Shown piece by piece: positions 46,960 through 58,524 of a stretch of 64,000 nt of DNA. How positions within the stretch are numbered: position 1 is the first letter of the stretch; each line of letters opens with the position of its first letter. The DNA lies in assembly GCA_004352715.1 (NCBI GenBank), contig SCFE01000013.1, positions 867,207 to 931,206 on the forward strand, written 5' to 3'. Below the pieces are notes generated by a model. That model was given only the letters and a program-made list of their open reading frames with translations, did not search any database and was not told the origin of the DNA. The position numbers and the translations under genes are program-made. The DNA is from Hofstenia miamia (Eukaryota; Xenacoelomorpha; Acoela).

Positions 46960-47917
46960 TTCAGGACAGAAAATATCTAATAATAGTAATTTATTTTTAA
47001 ACCTTTGTACAATACAAAAAAGCATAAAAATACTTCTTAAGGTTTAAAGTAAATTGTTTTTCTATAATTCCACTTACAGTAGTTGCAAATTGATATAATT
47101 TAGTTACAAATAAGTTCTTTTCTTCGGTGATAATTCTAATTCAATTTTTTTTCTTAAATTCTCTAAAATTAGATTCTTCTTTAATTTCAGGTGATAATTT
47201 GTTCCATAGATCTATACAGTAATTGATAAAACAGTTCTTCATGATTCTTTTTCTATAATTAAATTTTCGATAGCACTTGGTTCAAATATGGAGTTTTGAT
47301 GAAAGTTCTTCTTTTGATCTAATTTTGAAAAATATGTGTAGTGATTTTAGTTTGTGTAGATAGTCTAATGAAAAAAGATTGTAAATTCTTCTGATATTTT
47401 TTTGATTACTTTTTCCACATTGATAGCTAAACTCTAATTCAACATTCTTTCTAACTTATTTTTTGATCGCTTTGGTACGTTTGCCAACAGACAAAATGAA
47501 TAAATACTAAGGCAGAATATACAATTTAGATATCATTATTTTCCATATAATTGGTATAAAGCTTTGTAACTTACAGAGTGCTTTGATCTCTTGAGCCATT
47601 TTTTTTTCATTAATTTATTAATATGTTCTTTAAATATTAATTTTTTATCAAAAATAATACTTAGGTATACAATTTTATTTTCTTTTTCAATGGAATTATT
47701 GTTTTCTTGTAGGCTTAATTTCTAATCATTTGATTTGTTGAAGACCATGAACTTTGGTTTTTCAATATTAAGCTTCATTTTATTCTTATCAAAGTATAAG
47801 ATAGCTCTGTCTAATGCATTGTGTAAATCGTCATATTTGTTTTTACATAAGAAAGTATCATGAGCATACTTAATGCATTTTATTTTATTACCAAATTTGA
47901 TGTCATTTACATATATA
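46960..47917 (-). pseudogene. LINE RT, 3' half (downstream of a mariner insertion)
   Basis: Minus strand from 47917: IYVNDIKFGNKIKCIKYAHD followed by TFLCK (the YADD box mutated to YAHD), then KMKLNIEKPKFMVFNK, and further down WNKLSPEIKEESNFREF, the normal C-terminal order of an L2/CR1 RT, with many stops. Its upstream half lies at 49052-49583 on the other side of the inserted mariner element: removing the element and one TA joins PQLFNI directly to YVNDI in frame. Confidence 0.75.
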
Positions 47918-49051
47918 CAGGTAGTCCTGAAAGTTCTCTGTATTATTGCATACCATTAACACACAACACAGCGCACAACATTTAAAACATGACAACAGTT
48001 AGAGCGTTAATGTTGAGTGTGACGGACTATCTTATTTTTGCTGCAGGTATATATAAACGCGGTGACGTCACACACAAAAATCATAGTTCTCGTTTTATGG
48101 ATAAGCAACAACTGCGTCTTCTCATCAACTATGACTTGTCGGCAAGGCAATGCCATGACCGCTTGCATGCTGCATATCCAGACATCCCAATTTCTTATGA
48201 AACAGTTAGGTCGTGGTTTGCGCGGTTCCGAAGTGGGAATGAATCTTTGCAAGACCAAGATCGCTCAGGCAGATCAGCGACTGCGTGCACAACTGAAAAC
48301 ATCGAGGCCGTCCGAGAGCTTGTAATGGAGGATAGGCAGATTTCCTACAATCGTCTACAGACACAACTTGGGATTGGTAGAAATCCTATCCAGCCCATTC
48401 TTCATGAGCATCTGCAAATGAAAAAGATTCAAGCGAAATTTGTGCCTCACCAACTGAATGCGAGACAAAGGGATGCCAGGGTAAATTTTTGTCAAATAAA
48501 GCTTCGCACCTTTGCAAACGGCAATTCACCAATGGTCTGGGATATTTTTACTGGGGAAAAACTTGGATAAGGCAGCACGATCCCCGTTACCGAAGACAAT
48601 CAGCGGTCAGGTGTTTCGACGATGATTCTCCAGAAACACATGTTGCAGCAATATCCTGGGTTGGAAAGAAGACGGTGGCCACCGTTTTGCAAGGCATTTA
48701 CCATGATAATGCCCAAGCGCATTCCGCAGCCGTCACCACAGACTTCATTTTTGACAATAGAGCTCGACTGTTGCCACATCCGCCTTATTCTCCGAATCTT
48801 TCACCGGCTGACTTCTTTTTGTTTGGGTGTGTTAAAGAAAAATTGCGAGGCCGCGAGTTTGGCTGTCCAGACGACGCTGGTAAAATGTCAGCAAATACGT
48901 GGCGTTCAGTCTTCGATAATTGGTTTGAGCGGTATCGAATGTGCATTAATGTAAATGGTAATTATGTTGATTAAAAATATATGCCTTTCTTGGATTTCAA
49001 TTGTTGTTGTTCGTGTGACGGGATAGTACAGAGAACTTTCGGGACTACCTA
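47918..49051 (+). mobile_element. mariner element inserted at TA in a LINE
   Basis: TIRs: caggtagtcctgaaagttct followed by ctgta (47918 on) and the inverse tacagagaactttcgggact followed by acct (ending at 49051), one internal mismatch over 24 bp. TA duplicates lie at 47916-47917 and 49052-49053. Length 1134 bp, somewhat short because of an internal deletion in the transposase. Confidence 0.88.
48095..48974 (+). pseudogene. mariner transposase, catalytically dead
   Basis: FMDKQQLRLLINYDLSARQC begins a mariner HTH domain; SYETVRSWFARFRSGNESLQ and DQDRSGRSA follow (second HTH and linker). The first catalytic block (normally TGDETW) reads TGEKLG with a frameshift at ~48550, so the Asp is lost. 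After it WIRQHDPRYRRQSAV continues. An internal deletion precedes YHDNAQAHSA (second Asp intact). The third block is PPYSPNLSPADFFLF, with Asn instead of catalytic Asp. The C-terminus ends at a stop at 48972-48974. Several independent defects, so not functional. Confidence 0.85.
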
Positions 49052-49583
49052 TATTAAATAATTGGGGTACTAGTAGTGAACCTTTTGGGATTCCATGGTT
49101 AATTGTCATTGAATTAAATGCTATATTTTTAATTTTTACTTGTTATTGTCTATTATTTAAACAAGATCTATTTTATTGTATTGCTGAGCTGATTCTTCAA
49201 AATTTAATATTTGTTATAGATTATTTATTAGGATATTATAATAAATTATATTGAATGTTTATGATAAATCTATCGATAAAATGAATACGCTTTGGTCTTT
49301 GTCAATATATTTTCTCAAATCATCTAAGACATGAATTAAGGTATCATTTGTTGATAAACTATCTCTAAGCCCAAATTGTAATGAGCGAAGTAAATTATAT
49401 TCCTCAATATAATTATTTATTTGGTTATATATCATTTTTTCAAATACCTTACTTAGTATTGGGAGTACTGAAATTGGTCTATAATTAATTGCGTTTTCAG
49501 TATCACATTTTTATGTATAGGTATGATTTGTGCTATTTTCAAATCACCCGGAAAGACACCCTCAGAATTACATTGGTTTAAAA
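49052..49583 (-). pseudogene. LINE RT, 5' half, interrupted by mariner and hAT insertions
   Basis: Minus strand: LNQCNSEGVFPGDLKIAQII and PIHKN (RT block 1), then in damaged frames YQ...VFEKMI-like and LQFGLRDSLSTNDT-like segments, and finally NHGIPKGSLLVPQLFNI (the PQG block) right up to the TA where the mariner element sits. The 5' end is cut by the hAT terminus at 49584. Continues at 46960-47917. Confidence 0.75.
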
Positions 49584-51990
49584 CAGGAGTGGCCAACCTG
49601 TGGCGCATGCGCCAAATATGGCGCATTACAATCTTGAAGTAGAGTAGTAGGTGCCGATTATGGTATGGTACCGTACCATTATGTACCATATTATGGATAG
49701 CATAATGGTATGGTAGAAAAAAAATTCACAGCCATTATGGATGGTGAACTTAAAAATATCGCCATAATGGAAATCCATAAATTTATTGTTACATATACAG
49801 AATTTACAATTAGTTTCATGAAAATTGTTAAATTTAGTGTCATATATCTTATATTTATAATAATTGAATTGGTATAAATATGCATTTTGCAAATAATTTG
49901 AACCAAAAAACATTTTGATAAGATAACAATTTTTAAAAGTTTAGTAAGCAGTTTCAGCAGATTGTAAATAAATACTAAAGATGAAGTTGTTTCCTATTCG
50001 ACGAGAGAGGTTATCCTTCCCTTACAATACGACGCGAAACTTGACGTTTGGCAAGAGCGCATCTCGCGACAACACCCCACAACAGAAAAAGTGCAACGAA
50101 AGACAATCAACGTTGTTGGAGTTCGAGGAGAGATCTTAACGGATTGGGCAAAAATTAAGCTTTGCATTTATTTATTTCAAGTACCGATCAGAGTGAACAA
50201 TGAGCAAAAGAAAGGCAGAAGGTGATATTAAACGGGAATTCAATAAACAATGGGAAAATGAGTTTTTATTTATAGCAAGTCCGTCAGGAAAGCCGTTTTG
50301 CACTGTTTGTGAAACTACTTTATCAAAGAATAGAAAACATGATCTTAAAAGACATTATACAACACAGCACCAGGCTGAAATAGAAGGGAAAAAGCTTTTG
50401 CTTGGGTCTGAGTTACGGAAAGAATATGTGACTGAGAAAAAGGAAGAACTCAGAAGACAACACGTATTACGTACGAAAAGTTGTGAAAGTTTGGCAATGA
50501 CAGCAGTTTCTTATGAAATTGCTTTAACGCTGACGAAAAAAGGAAGCCTTTCTCTGATGGAGAAGAAATGTTAAGCTTTGTCTTAATATATTCGCTAAAC
50601 GTATTGGTGACAAAAATATTGAAAGTAAAGTAGACAAACTAGCATTATCCAAGCAGACAATTACTAGACGTATCGAGGAGTTATCTCATGATGTATCATA
50701 CCAACTAAAAAACCTTGTCCATTGCATTCGTGTACTTGCTTTTCTTTAGCTTTCGACGAATCAACTGATATATGTGGTATACCCCAGTTGTCTATTTTTA
50801 TAAGAGGAACTGATAATAATTTTAACGTTTTTGAAGAACTTGTAAGTCTGGAGTCGCTTCATGGAAGAACAAGAGGTTCAGACATATTTGAGAAAGTGAA
50901 ATCATGCCTAGAAAATCTACAATTAGATTTCAGTAAACTCATCAGTGTATGCACTGACGGGGCGCCGGCAATGACAGGTAAAGTCGCCAGGGCTACAACC
51001 ATGCTTTAAAACTTCATAAATCGGCCTCTTCTAAAATATCATTGCATTATACATCGAGAGTCACTCTGTGGAAAAACTTTAAATTTGCAGCATGTCATGT
51101 TACCAGTTGTGAAATGTGTGAATAATATTAGAGCAAGAGCATTAAATAGACGGGAATTCAGTGAATATTGTGAAATATTAGATACATAATATGGCAACCT
51201 TATTCTTCATTGTGAGGTGCGCTAGCTAGGTTTTGGAAATTGAAAAACGCTATTCATAATTTTCTAGAAAAGAGAAATGAACTTCCTGAGGAACGAGCAC
51301 TTTTAATTGATGACAACTGGTTATTCGAATTGGCTTTTTAGTTGATATTACCGGACATTTCAATGATCTCAATTTGAAACTACAGGGCAAGAACAAACTG
51401 TTTCCTGGCTTGGTATGTGATATTAATGCATTCAAGATGAAGATAAAATTGTTCATCTCTCAATTAGAAATTCAGGATTTGAGATAGTTTCCACATTTAA
51501 AAGAGCAGAATGAATGTACTGCAGCTATGGAAAACTTGGGGAAATGTGTTGAAAAAATGAAGTTATTACAAGATTCATTTGAAAATCGTTTTTGTGACTT
51601 TGTTAAAGAAGAAAGTTACATAGGCGCATTTCTAAATCCATTTTTACTAAGTGAACAAGATATATTGAAAATGCCCAGTAACATACAAATAGAACTTATT
51701 GACTTGAAAACAAATTCCATGTTGAAAATGAAATATGATGAGCATTCCTCAGCATCAAAGGCTTGTGGTATAATTAATTTTTGGCGACTATTACCTTGTG
51801 AAAATTTCTCCGAACTAAAAAAAATTGCCAAACCAATCTCTGTCGTTTCGGATCCAGATATACATGTGAACAGGAATTTTCATCGATGAGAATTATTAAA
51901 AGTAAAACTATATCGCGTTTGACTGATTCAAATTTGAAAAATTCCTTGTTGCTTTCACTCACCAATTTAACTCCAAACATTGAAACACTG
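49584..51990 (+). mobile_element. hAT element (left end found, right end not)
   Basis: Begins caggagtggccaacctgtgg, a hAT-type terminus, inserted into the LINE. It carries a BED-finger transposase frame on the plus strand. No inverse of the terminus is visible up to 52400, so the right end is lost or diverged. A patch at ~49655-49735 has many atggta/taccat repeats and a near-palindrome around ggtacc. Confidence 0.65.
50200..51890 (+). pseudogene. hAT transposase (BED finger; ZBED5/GTF2IRD2-like group), frameshifted
   Basis: MSKRKAEGDIKREFNKQWEN leads into a BED-type finger: CTVCETTLSKN, with HDLKRHYTTQH. After a frameshift at ~50540 come ALSKQTITRRIEELSHDVSY, then FSLAFDESTDICGIPQLSIF (RNase-H core with DEST) and ICVCTDGAPAMTG-like sequence at ~50940 (ISVCTDGAPAMTG, the second conserved block). 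The remainder to 51890 is littered with stops, but MENLGKCVEKMKLLQDSF and KMKYDEHSSASKA are still visible. At least four frame breaks. Members of this group have been domesticated in vertebrates, but this copy is plainly broken. Confidence 0.8.
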
Positions 51991-51994
51991 GCGA

Positions 51995-52425
51995 AATCGA
52001 AACATATGCAAATATCTCATTAACTAAGGGTCACTTTTTTATCTGATATTATTTTCATTTATATGTACACTAGTATAATTTTGATTGTAATCACCCATTC
52101 GTATAATTGCAGTAGATATTTTTGTAAATTTCCTAACTAATATTTATTAGCTTGGTATATCCATGTATCCTTATTTCAATTCATAAACTTTTGTATTTTG
52201 AATTCTTACAATAAATATCTGGTCTTTCTTTTGGTTTTAAGTATTTCACAACAGATAGGAGAACACTTTAGATTTTTTCTTTATAAGAGTCAAAGCAAAT
52301 TTATTGCAGTAAATAAATGACAGTAAAAAAAGCTACAAACTACAAATACATGTATTTACAAAATAATAATAAAATATATATAGAATAAATGTGTGTGGTG
52401 AGCTCAGTGTAAAAAACCTGTAAAT
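51995..52425. other. No recognised feature
   Basis: AT-rich spacer between the hAT ruin and a minus-strand LINE. It may include the lost right end of the hAT and the LINE 3' UTR. Confidence 0.4.
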
Positions 52426-52429
52426 GTGT

Positions 52430-53200
52430 TTAGCATGTTTGTGTCTCCGATTGTATTTTGTCGATATAAAAGTACATTTTTAATATTTTTCTAAATTTTT
52501 TTGTAATTTTTTTCTATTCTTATCTCATTTTCGAAATCATTCCAAATATTAGAGGCTGCTCGGTGAAAACTAGGATAGGAAATACTGCTACAAATAAACT
52601 TATGTGATCGAAGATTTACTTTTAAGTAATTATCAAGAAAAGAAATTGATTGTTGGCCATATTTATACTTAAATAAAATTGAAGCTGCATGGAATTGTAC
52701 TTGATATAGCGGGGATAATATATTATACTTTCGTCTGTATTCACTAACATGGTCACGCTTACGTGCAAAATTTAATGTTTTTAATGCCCAATTAAAAGTT
52801 TTTGATAATATATAGCGGCTTTTTGTATTAAAATTTATAAATAAAAATGAACAATAATGTAATTGCTATAAACAAAAGGCATGTAATAATTGAACGTGAT
52901 AATCTGGTCCAAAATTTCTGAGGTGGTATAAGTATCTAACGCCAGAAGCCATTTTTTGTAACTTTTTTAGGAGAAATTTATCAAATTTTAAATCTTTGTC
53001 AATATCAACACCTAAATATGTAACATGATCAGATTTTTTAATTGGAACACTGTTAACAATTAATTCGATCTTGTTTGTTATTTCTTTTACAGAATTGGGG
53101 GAAAATATAATGAATTGCGTTTTTTCAATATTAATTTTATATTTTTCAATTATATTTTATATCAATACTTAAATCATTCGATAAGATTGAACATCTAAAA
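52430..53200 (-). pseudogene. LINE ORF2 C-terminal region
   Basis: Minus strand from ~53160: KIEKTQFIIFSPNSV, IKKSDHVTYLGVDIDKDLKF, KLQKMASGVRYLYHLRNFGP, then WALKTLNFARKRDHVSEY, KYGQQSISFLDNYLKVNL, and HRAASNIWNDFENEI to a stop near 52490. It parallels the RT C-terminus at 34104 but is clearly a different family (different tail residues). A few frame breaks; one stop after HAFCL. Confidence 0.7.
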
Positions 53201-53361
53201 GAAAATGAATCTTGATGCTAAAAAGTGTTTTACTTCTTTTATTGATTTTGATGTAATTTTTTTATTGTACATAGTAGTTAATGACGCTATTCATTTGAAA
53301 TATCAGTGAAATATTGTAAAAAATTCAAATTAATATAGATTATCTTATCTTATCTTATCTT
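53200..53361 (+). repeat. LINE 3' end: GACGCTATTC, stem-loop and (ATCTT)n tail, copy 3
   Basis: gacgctattc at 53283, a stem of different sequence (53289-53299 with 53324-53334, 10 of 11 paired), then tatcttatcttatcttatctta at 53340-53361. Very short 5'-truncated LINE copy, opposite in orientation to the LINE on its left. Confidence 0.7.
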
Positions 53362-53578
53362 AAACGTCACTCCTACATCAAAGACATTAAATGCGGTTTC
53401 TTTTTATAACACTTTTCGTTTTTCTTGATATAGTTTTAGTTATCAATCTCAGCTGTCTAAATTTTCCGGCGACTGGCTGACCTAAAATATGTCGGTGGCG
53501 GCGGCTCAGCAGGCTTGCGCTCTAATATTAAATGCTAAATATGAGAATTGGCCGCGATGATTTCTCACAGAGCATTTA

Positions 53579-54203
53579 ATGTTCACCATGAGCTCTTTTC
53601 TCAAAATATTTACGAATTGCTTTCTACAACTTAATAAGTCCGAACTACTCTTTATTCATGAATTGCTAAAGAAATTCATTTCTGATGAAGAAAGAGACAA
53701 ATCACCCGCAGACTTAGCAACCCAGTCACATTCTGATGTTAATAAGGCCGCCACATCACCAGCTCTACAATTTGATCGTGTTACCAGAAACCTCAAGCCA
53801 CGAACGATTAAGCCTAACACCGACTTCTTAATCTTAGGATCGTCAATGTATGGAGAACTTAGAGCTAACCACCTCATCGATAATAATAAGTCACCGTCCA
53901 CTCTTACTCAGGAGTTACAATTGAGGAACTCACACGCGTTATTAAACAGTACCTGAAAGCAGAGTTTGTCAAAAAAATTCTCATTACAATTGGTCGCAAT
54001 GATGTAATGCAGAACAAATTGGATTTTACAGAAAAGTATCCAAATAATTTTATAGATCGACATATTAAGAAATTTTTAGAAGACATTTTAATTAAAAACA
54101 AAAGATCAAAAAACAATCAAACTAATTATGAACATTGTTTTAAGATCGAATATAGAGGACTTCACACTGAAAACATGATCAAAGAACTCAAAAAATATCA
54201 GTA
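53579..54203 (+). pseudogene. LINE ORF1 with SGNH-hydrolase-like domain
   Basis: The plus-strand frame has LNKSELLFIHELLKKFI then a Ser-rich linker, PRTIKPNTDFLILGSSMYGE (the SGNH block I, with GSS), a frameshift near 53925, then VKKILITIGRNDVMQNKLDF (block III: xxIxxGxND). SGNH/esterase-like ORF1 proteins are known from CR1-, L2- and RTE-type LINEs. A GC-richer stretch just upstream (53480-53520) may be its 5' UTR. The frame ends at 54202-54204 near the junction with Penelope-like sequence. Confidence 0.55.
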
Positions 54204-54239
54204 ATTAAAGAAAATGTTAGATTATATATAGCAATCATA

Positions 54240-54660
54240 AGCTAAGAACAAAATTTCAATTAAATCTACAACTAAAGAAACCAATAAGTCAAATATAAAT
54301 TATCAAATCAAATGCACCTGTGGTGAAGATTATATTGGTTTTTCTAGTAGGCAACTATCAAGAAGAATTAAAGAACATGAGACCAGTTCTAATATATCTA
54401 ATCATTTAAAAAAATGCTGACTAAACTTTGAAACAAAAATATTAGATCAGACGTCACGATCAAGTAATTTAAAAATTTTTGAGAGTACTTTTATAAAATC
54501 CTTGCAAACCAAGTTTAAACACAAAAGAAGACTATATTTATAAATTAAATTTGCCACTTTTTAAAATTCAAAAAATTATAATTATTATTGTAAAATCTAG
54601 TAAATTTAGAGGGAATAATTTGTAAAGCTGACGATGACTTTGTAAGTCGAAATATATCTC
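54240..54660 (+). pseudogene. Penelope-like element C-terminus with GIY-YIG endonuclease, copy 1
   Basis: The frame NYQIKCTCGEDYIGFSSRQL then SRRIKEHETSSNISNHLKKC shows the core of a GIY-YIG endonuclease (Y-x-I-x-C, DYIG, R-x-x-EH). A stop follows, then NFETKILDQ and a Lys/Arg-rich tail, typical for the C-terminus of Penelope-like retroelements. At 54628-54652 the 3' region has ctgacga, a short hairpin (gactt/aagtc) and gaaa, resembling a hammerhead ribozyme core known in these elements. Partner copy at 56426-56770, minus strand. Confidence 0.65.
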
Positions 54661-55273
54661 TGCATGTTCTTAATTAAGCTGTTAATTAAGCTCCTAAAAA
54701 ACGACACATTATTCAAATTTAATTGAAGCTGTTAAGAATACTTTTGAAAACGCACAATATATCTTTCGAACTGAACACCCTTCTCGACCAAAACGCCAAA
54801 TCACTAGGATAAATTGTTTTCCCGAACTGTAATTCTTTTATTTTGAACGCCCTGCCGAACCCAAGGCTTTTCGCACGCGACAGCATTCTCGTTGATTATG
54901 CAACTCTTGCAAAACTAATATAAAATTATTTGGTGCCCTTCGATCCGCACGAGCTTCTTTTCACAAAGCTCAAATCAAAAATCGCTCCTTTTATGAACCG
55001 CCTAATTATCGCCACTTTCTAATTAATCAACCGTAACAAAAATCGCCGATGTAGGCTCACTTATACACAGAAGTTGCCTCTTTACCACCGCAGTTATCAG
55101 CACGAGAACTTTCACAGTTAAGAAATTAACTACTGTTATCTAATAATGCATATTAATTTATTACATAAAGTAATTGTAAAAGTCAGGTTAAGAATACGTC
55201 TACATCTCACTGAAATGATAGTTCCTCTTATAAGCTTTAAAAAATTTTCTCTTCTTTGCCTTGATGTTATTTT

Positions 55274-55322
55274 ATCTTCTCTCTGCACAGGAAATAGAAA
55301 AAACCCTGTGCAGAGAGAAGAT
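55274..55322. repeat. Perfect 18-bp inverted repeat with 13-nt loop
   Basis: atcttctctctgcacagg (55274-55291) and cctgtgcagagagaagat (55305-55322) are exact inverse copies around an A-rich loop. The arms are GC-richer than the flanks. The hairpin lies inside a decayed LINE, at the boundary before its endonuclease domain. Confidence 0.9.
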
Positions 55323-55339
55323 TTAAAAAACATTTTTTA

Positions 55340-56350
55340 TGAAACATTTGCCTCAAAGGTAAACACCAGTAATTCGATTAATTATGTCCACATAAATTTT
55401 CAAAATCTGGCTGTTAAATGCCACCAATTCAGACAGTTTATGGCAAACTTCCAAAATGAAACAATCATAGGAATTTCAGAAAGTTTGTTGTCTAACGATG
55501 ACCCTGATTCAAATTGATCATTTGATAGTTCGATTTCGTAGGAATAGAGCTTTAAATAATTTCTTAGATAAGGTCAAAGGTGGCCGTGTCTTATTCCTTC
55601 TTCCCAAAATATATCATCCAAAATTCCGACATAATATCGCAAATTGTAATTCTAAATTTGAAAGTTTATGGATTGAATTAAAAAATCCAATTAGAACCTC
55701 CCATTACAAAAAACAATTACTCAATGTGTCATTGCCTGTCAAAAAAGCATATGACAGAATTTATCAAGCAAATAGAAACTGAATTTTCCATCGCTTGTAC
55801 TGAAAATAAGGATGTTCTGTTACTCGGAGATTGAAACATTAACTATCGTGTCGACTCTGAAAAAGTGAAAATAGATTCTTTATTAAATGCGTATAATTTC
55901 AATTCTGCAAATACGTAAATTCCCAATAGACTTACTCATAATTCTCGAACAATAATTGATTACATCATTACATCCGAAATATCTGGTTTCAATTTTAAAT
56001 TTTACTCAACGCAGTGCCTTTATCAGATCATTGCATAGTATCCATCAGTGTACGTGTACCTATAGGTACACTAGTCTTATAAAACTAGTGAAAATATATC
56101 GAAAAAATGGGTTACAACCCGTATTCGAAATATGGATAATTTAAATAAACTAAAATCTGCACTTTCAAATCAAAACTGGTAATGTGTTTATCTAGCAACC
56201 GAACCCAATGCAATGATGGGTAAGCTCTTAAAAGTTCTTGAACATTGTGGAAACTTATATTTCCCTGAACAACGTATTTTATCAAATCCCAATAAATCTA
56301 AAGCAAAAAATACTAAGGAGTGGATCACGGACGATTGTAAAACACTTATT
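55340..56350 (+). pseudogene. LINE APE endonuclease domain, decayed
   Basis: Frames in order: SINYVHINFQNLAVKCHQFR and IIGISESLLSNDD (first blocks with catalytic Glu), GGRVLFLLPK, WIELKNPIRTSHYKKQ, FIKQIETEFSIACTEN then VLLLGD*NINYR (GDxN block with a stop in place of one residue), NSRTIIDYII, and a downstream linker KEWITDDCKTLI. Several stops and shifts. A short related fragment with the same FIKQIETEFS stretch occurs at ~46025-46070. Confidence 0.7.
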
Positions 56351-56425
56351 TGGTGTTAAGACTTGGTTGCATTGATCTTATGTATATACTTTCGATTACT
56401 TTTAAATTTTTGGGGATGGTTGATC

Positions 56426-56770
56426 TTAAAATGTTGATGTCATAATTTTTAATCCACATTTTCTTAAGTGTTCTGATATTGTTGACTCAGTTTCGTGTTC
56501 GTTTATTCTTCGGCTTAGTTCTCTGCTTCTATATAGAATATAGTCCTCACCACAGGTGCAATTGATTTTATAGATAACATTAGACTTAGCGAATGTCTTT
56601 GTCATTGAGTTAAATTCTAGGTGCTGACATAACTTTCGCGTTTTATAAACAAATCTCACATTTTCTTTAATATAATCACCATATAGTATTGTTGCTCCCA
56701 TTTATCTTATTCAATATCAAAACTACGTGTTTTAAAAGAATATGAATAGAAATAATTCTCTAAAATGTCT
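56426..56770 (-). pseudogene. Penelope-like element C-terminus with GIY-YIG endonuclease, copy 2
   Basis: Minus strand: ENVRFVYKTRKLCQHLEFNS, then SNVIYKINCTCGEDYILYRS and RELSRRINEHETESTISEHL. Closely related to copy 1 at 54240, with the YIG changed to YIL. It abuts the plus-strand LINE endonuclease fragment tail to tail. Upstream RT parts are missing. Confidence 0.65.
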
Positions 56771-56774
56771 AAGC

Positions 56775-57265
56775 AATTACATCTATTTCAAATAAGGAAC
56801 AAAATGCATCGTAATGAAAACATATTGATCCATTCCCTTTTGAGATTATAGATTATAGAATGAATTGAGTAGATTTGACAGTCAAACATTTTATTAGTCG
56901 GGGTTTGACTTTTGCATATTATGCAAAAATCAAAATTGCAAATGAAATTTTTATTTTAATTAGGTCGGGTTTTTCCAGGTACCCAACGTGCAATTCTTAT
57001 TCGACTGCAGATAATTACTGTCAGAGAATATTTCAGAATTTCGAAACCAATTCTAGAAAGAGCTGACGATTGAACTCGGTCCATCTACATATGACTTCAG
57101 TTTTACAATTTAACACTTGTTAATTAGTTGATTAGTTGCAATAAAATTATAATAAAATATAAGACATACAAAAAATTCCATTTAAAAAAGGTTCTCTAAA
57201 AATAATTTTAAAATATACACTAATTTCAAATTTCAATTGATCAATTTTTGAACATTTCGCATAAA
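56775..57265. other. Intergenic, 3' of the CLBS/TPR gene; nothing recognised
   Basis: Short AT-rich stretch after the last exon of the minus-strand gene; contains its 3' UTR. No convincing poly(A) signal chosen. Confidence 0.45.
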
Positions 57266-57269
57266 ATTG

Positions 57270-57663
57270 TCAAATCCAACATTTAAACTTAAAAAATGCT
57301 TGCATGTCTGGATCATCGACACTTTTACCGTTAACTCCTGCATAAACTTCCATAAGAACTTTAGATTTAAAATTTGCATCTAATATATTCACATATTTTT
57401 CAATTACAGGTAGTCCCATTCCTCTTCCCAAGCTAATAAGATGCTTACAAAGGCGCGAGTCATCAAACATCTTCTCTTTCATCATCAGACGAACAATCTC
57501 CCCATGAAGATATACGTCACCAGAATCTTCTGTGGATTCCTCCGAAAATGGATAGCGTGTGTACATTTCAATTGCACCATTTGGGTCGTCTTTCTCTAGC
57601 AGTTCACCAGCTTCTATATACGCATCATGATATTCTGGACACAGCTTAATAGTTTCTTCATAC
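57270..57663 (-). CDS. CLBS-RING/TRAF-TPR protein, terminal exon
   Basis: The acceptor atttttag|G (57664-57665) completes the codon TG|G left open by the previous exon (Trp), giving AKHW-YEETIKLCPEYHDAY, a clean TPR helix. It continues IEAGELLEKDDPNGAIEMY (second TPR), then an acidic stretch, GEIVRLMMKE, and ends QAFFKFKCWI with TGA at 57270-57272. 130 residues. The splice joins a phase-2 donor (58524) to this acceptor across an 861-bp intron with a (TA)n tract at ~57854-57890. Confidence 0.9.
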
Positions 57664-58524
57664 CTAAAAATATACGCTCAGTAATTAATGACAGCAAAGT
57701 AACTCCATATCTTGAACTTAAATAGTACTAGAATAATATTATACGATATACATACCGTGAAATTACATGTAAATTGTATATGAGGATGATATTCTTCGAT
57801 ATTTCAAAGGTCTTTACTTCCTAGTATGGGCGCCTCTTAATGTAATTTCAAATTTATATATATATATTATATATATATATATATATATATCTTTCTTTAA
57901 GTGATACACCAACTATTTCACTGCCAAAATTATTCAGCGTCTTCTAATAAAGTATTGCTTCCTCTGCATTCTCAGCCAGTACATGCCACTGTCATACAAC
58001 ATGTAAGTCAAAAATAGAAATTGCGCAAACTTGCTAATTTATTAATTATCTTTTAATTGAAAATGAAGATCCAATGGACATGGGAATCCATGGAAAAGCG
58101 GATCTTTAAGCCCATTTCCATGTAGAAAGTAAATAAAAAAGTGATGTATCCCTTGGGGTTTAAACATAATACAATACCAGATTTTCTGCCCGTATAGATA
58201 TTCAGTCGATTTGGCAGTGTATAATTAAGTACTTTTCGAAATTGTCATCAACTGTTGTAATTAAGTGTCTCTGTACTATTTTTATTTCGCTTATTAATCT
58301 GAAATGTATTTATTGTTTCATCAACAATAACAGTATTAATGACTGGAAAAGAATCAAATTATTATCTTAAAGCTTAGAAGGAATGCAAAATTTGATCAAA
58401 AATAAAACCAAACTTTATAACATGAAATTTAACTCCTACTTAGATTAAAAATATTTTGAAGAAACTATTAAAAATTTGTAATTACTTCAGTTAAATATAA
58501 TTAAACAGGAAATAAAATGAATAC

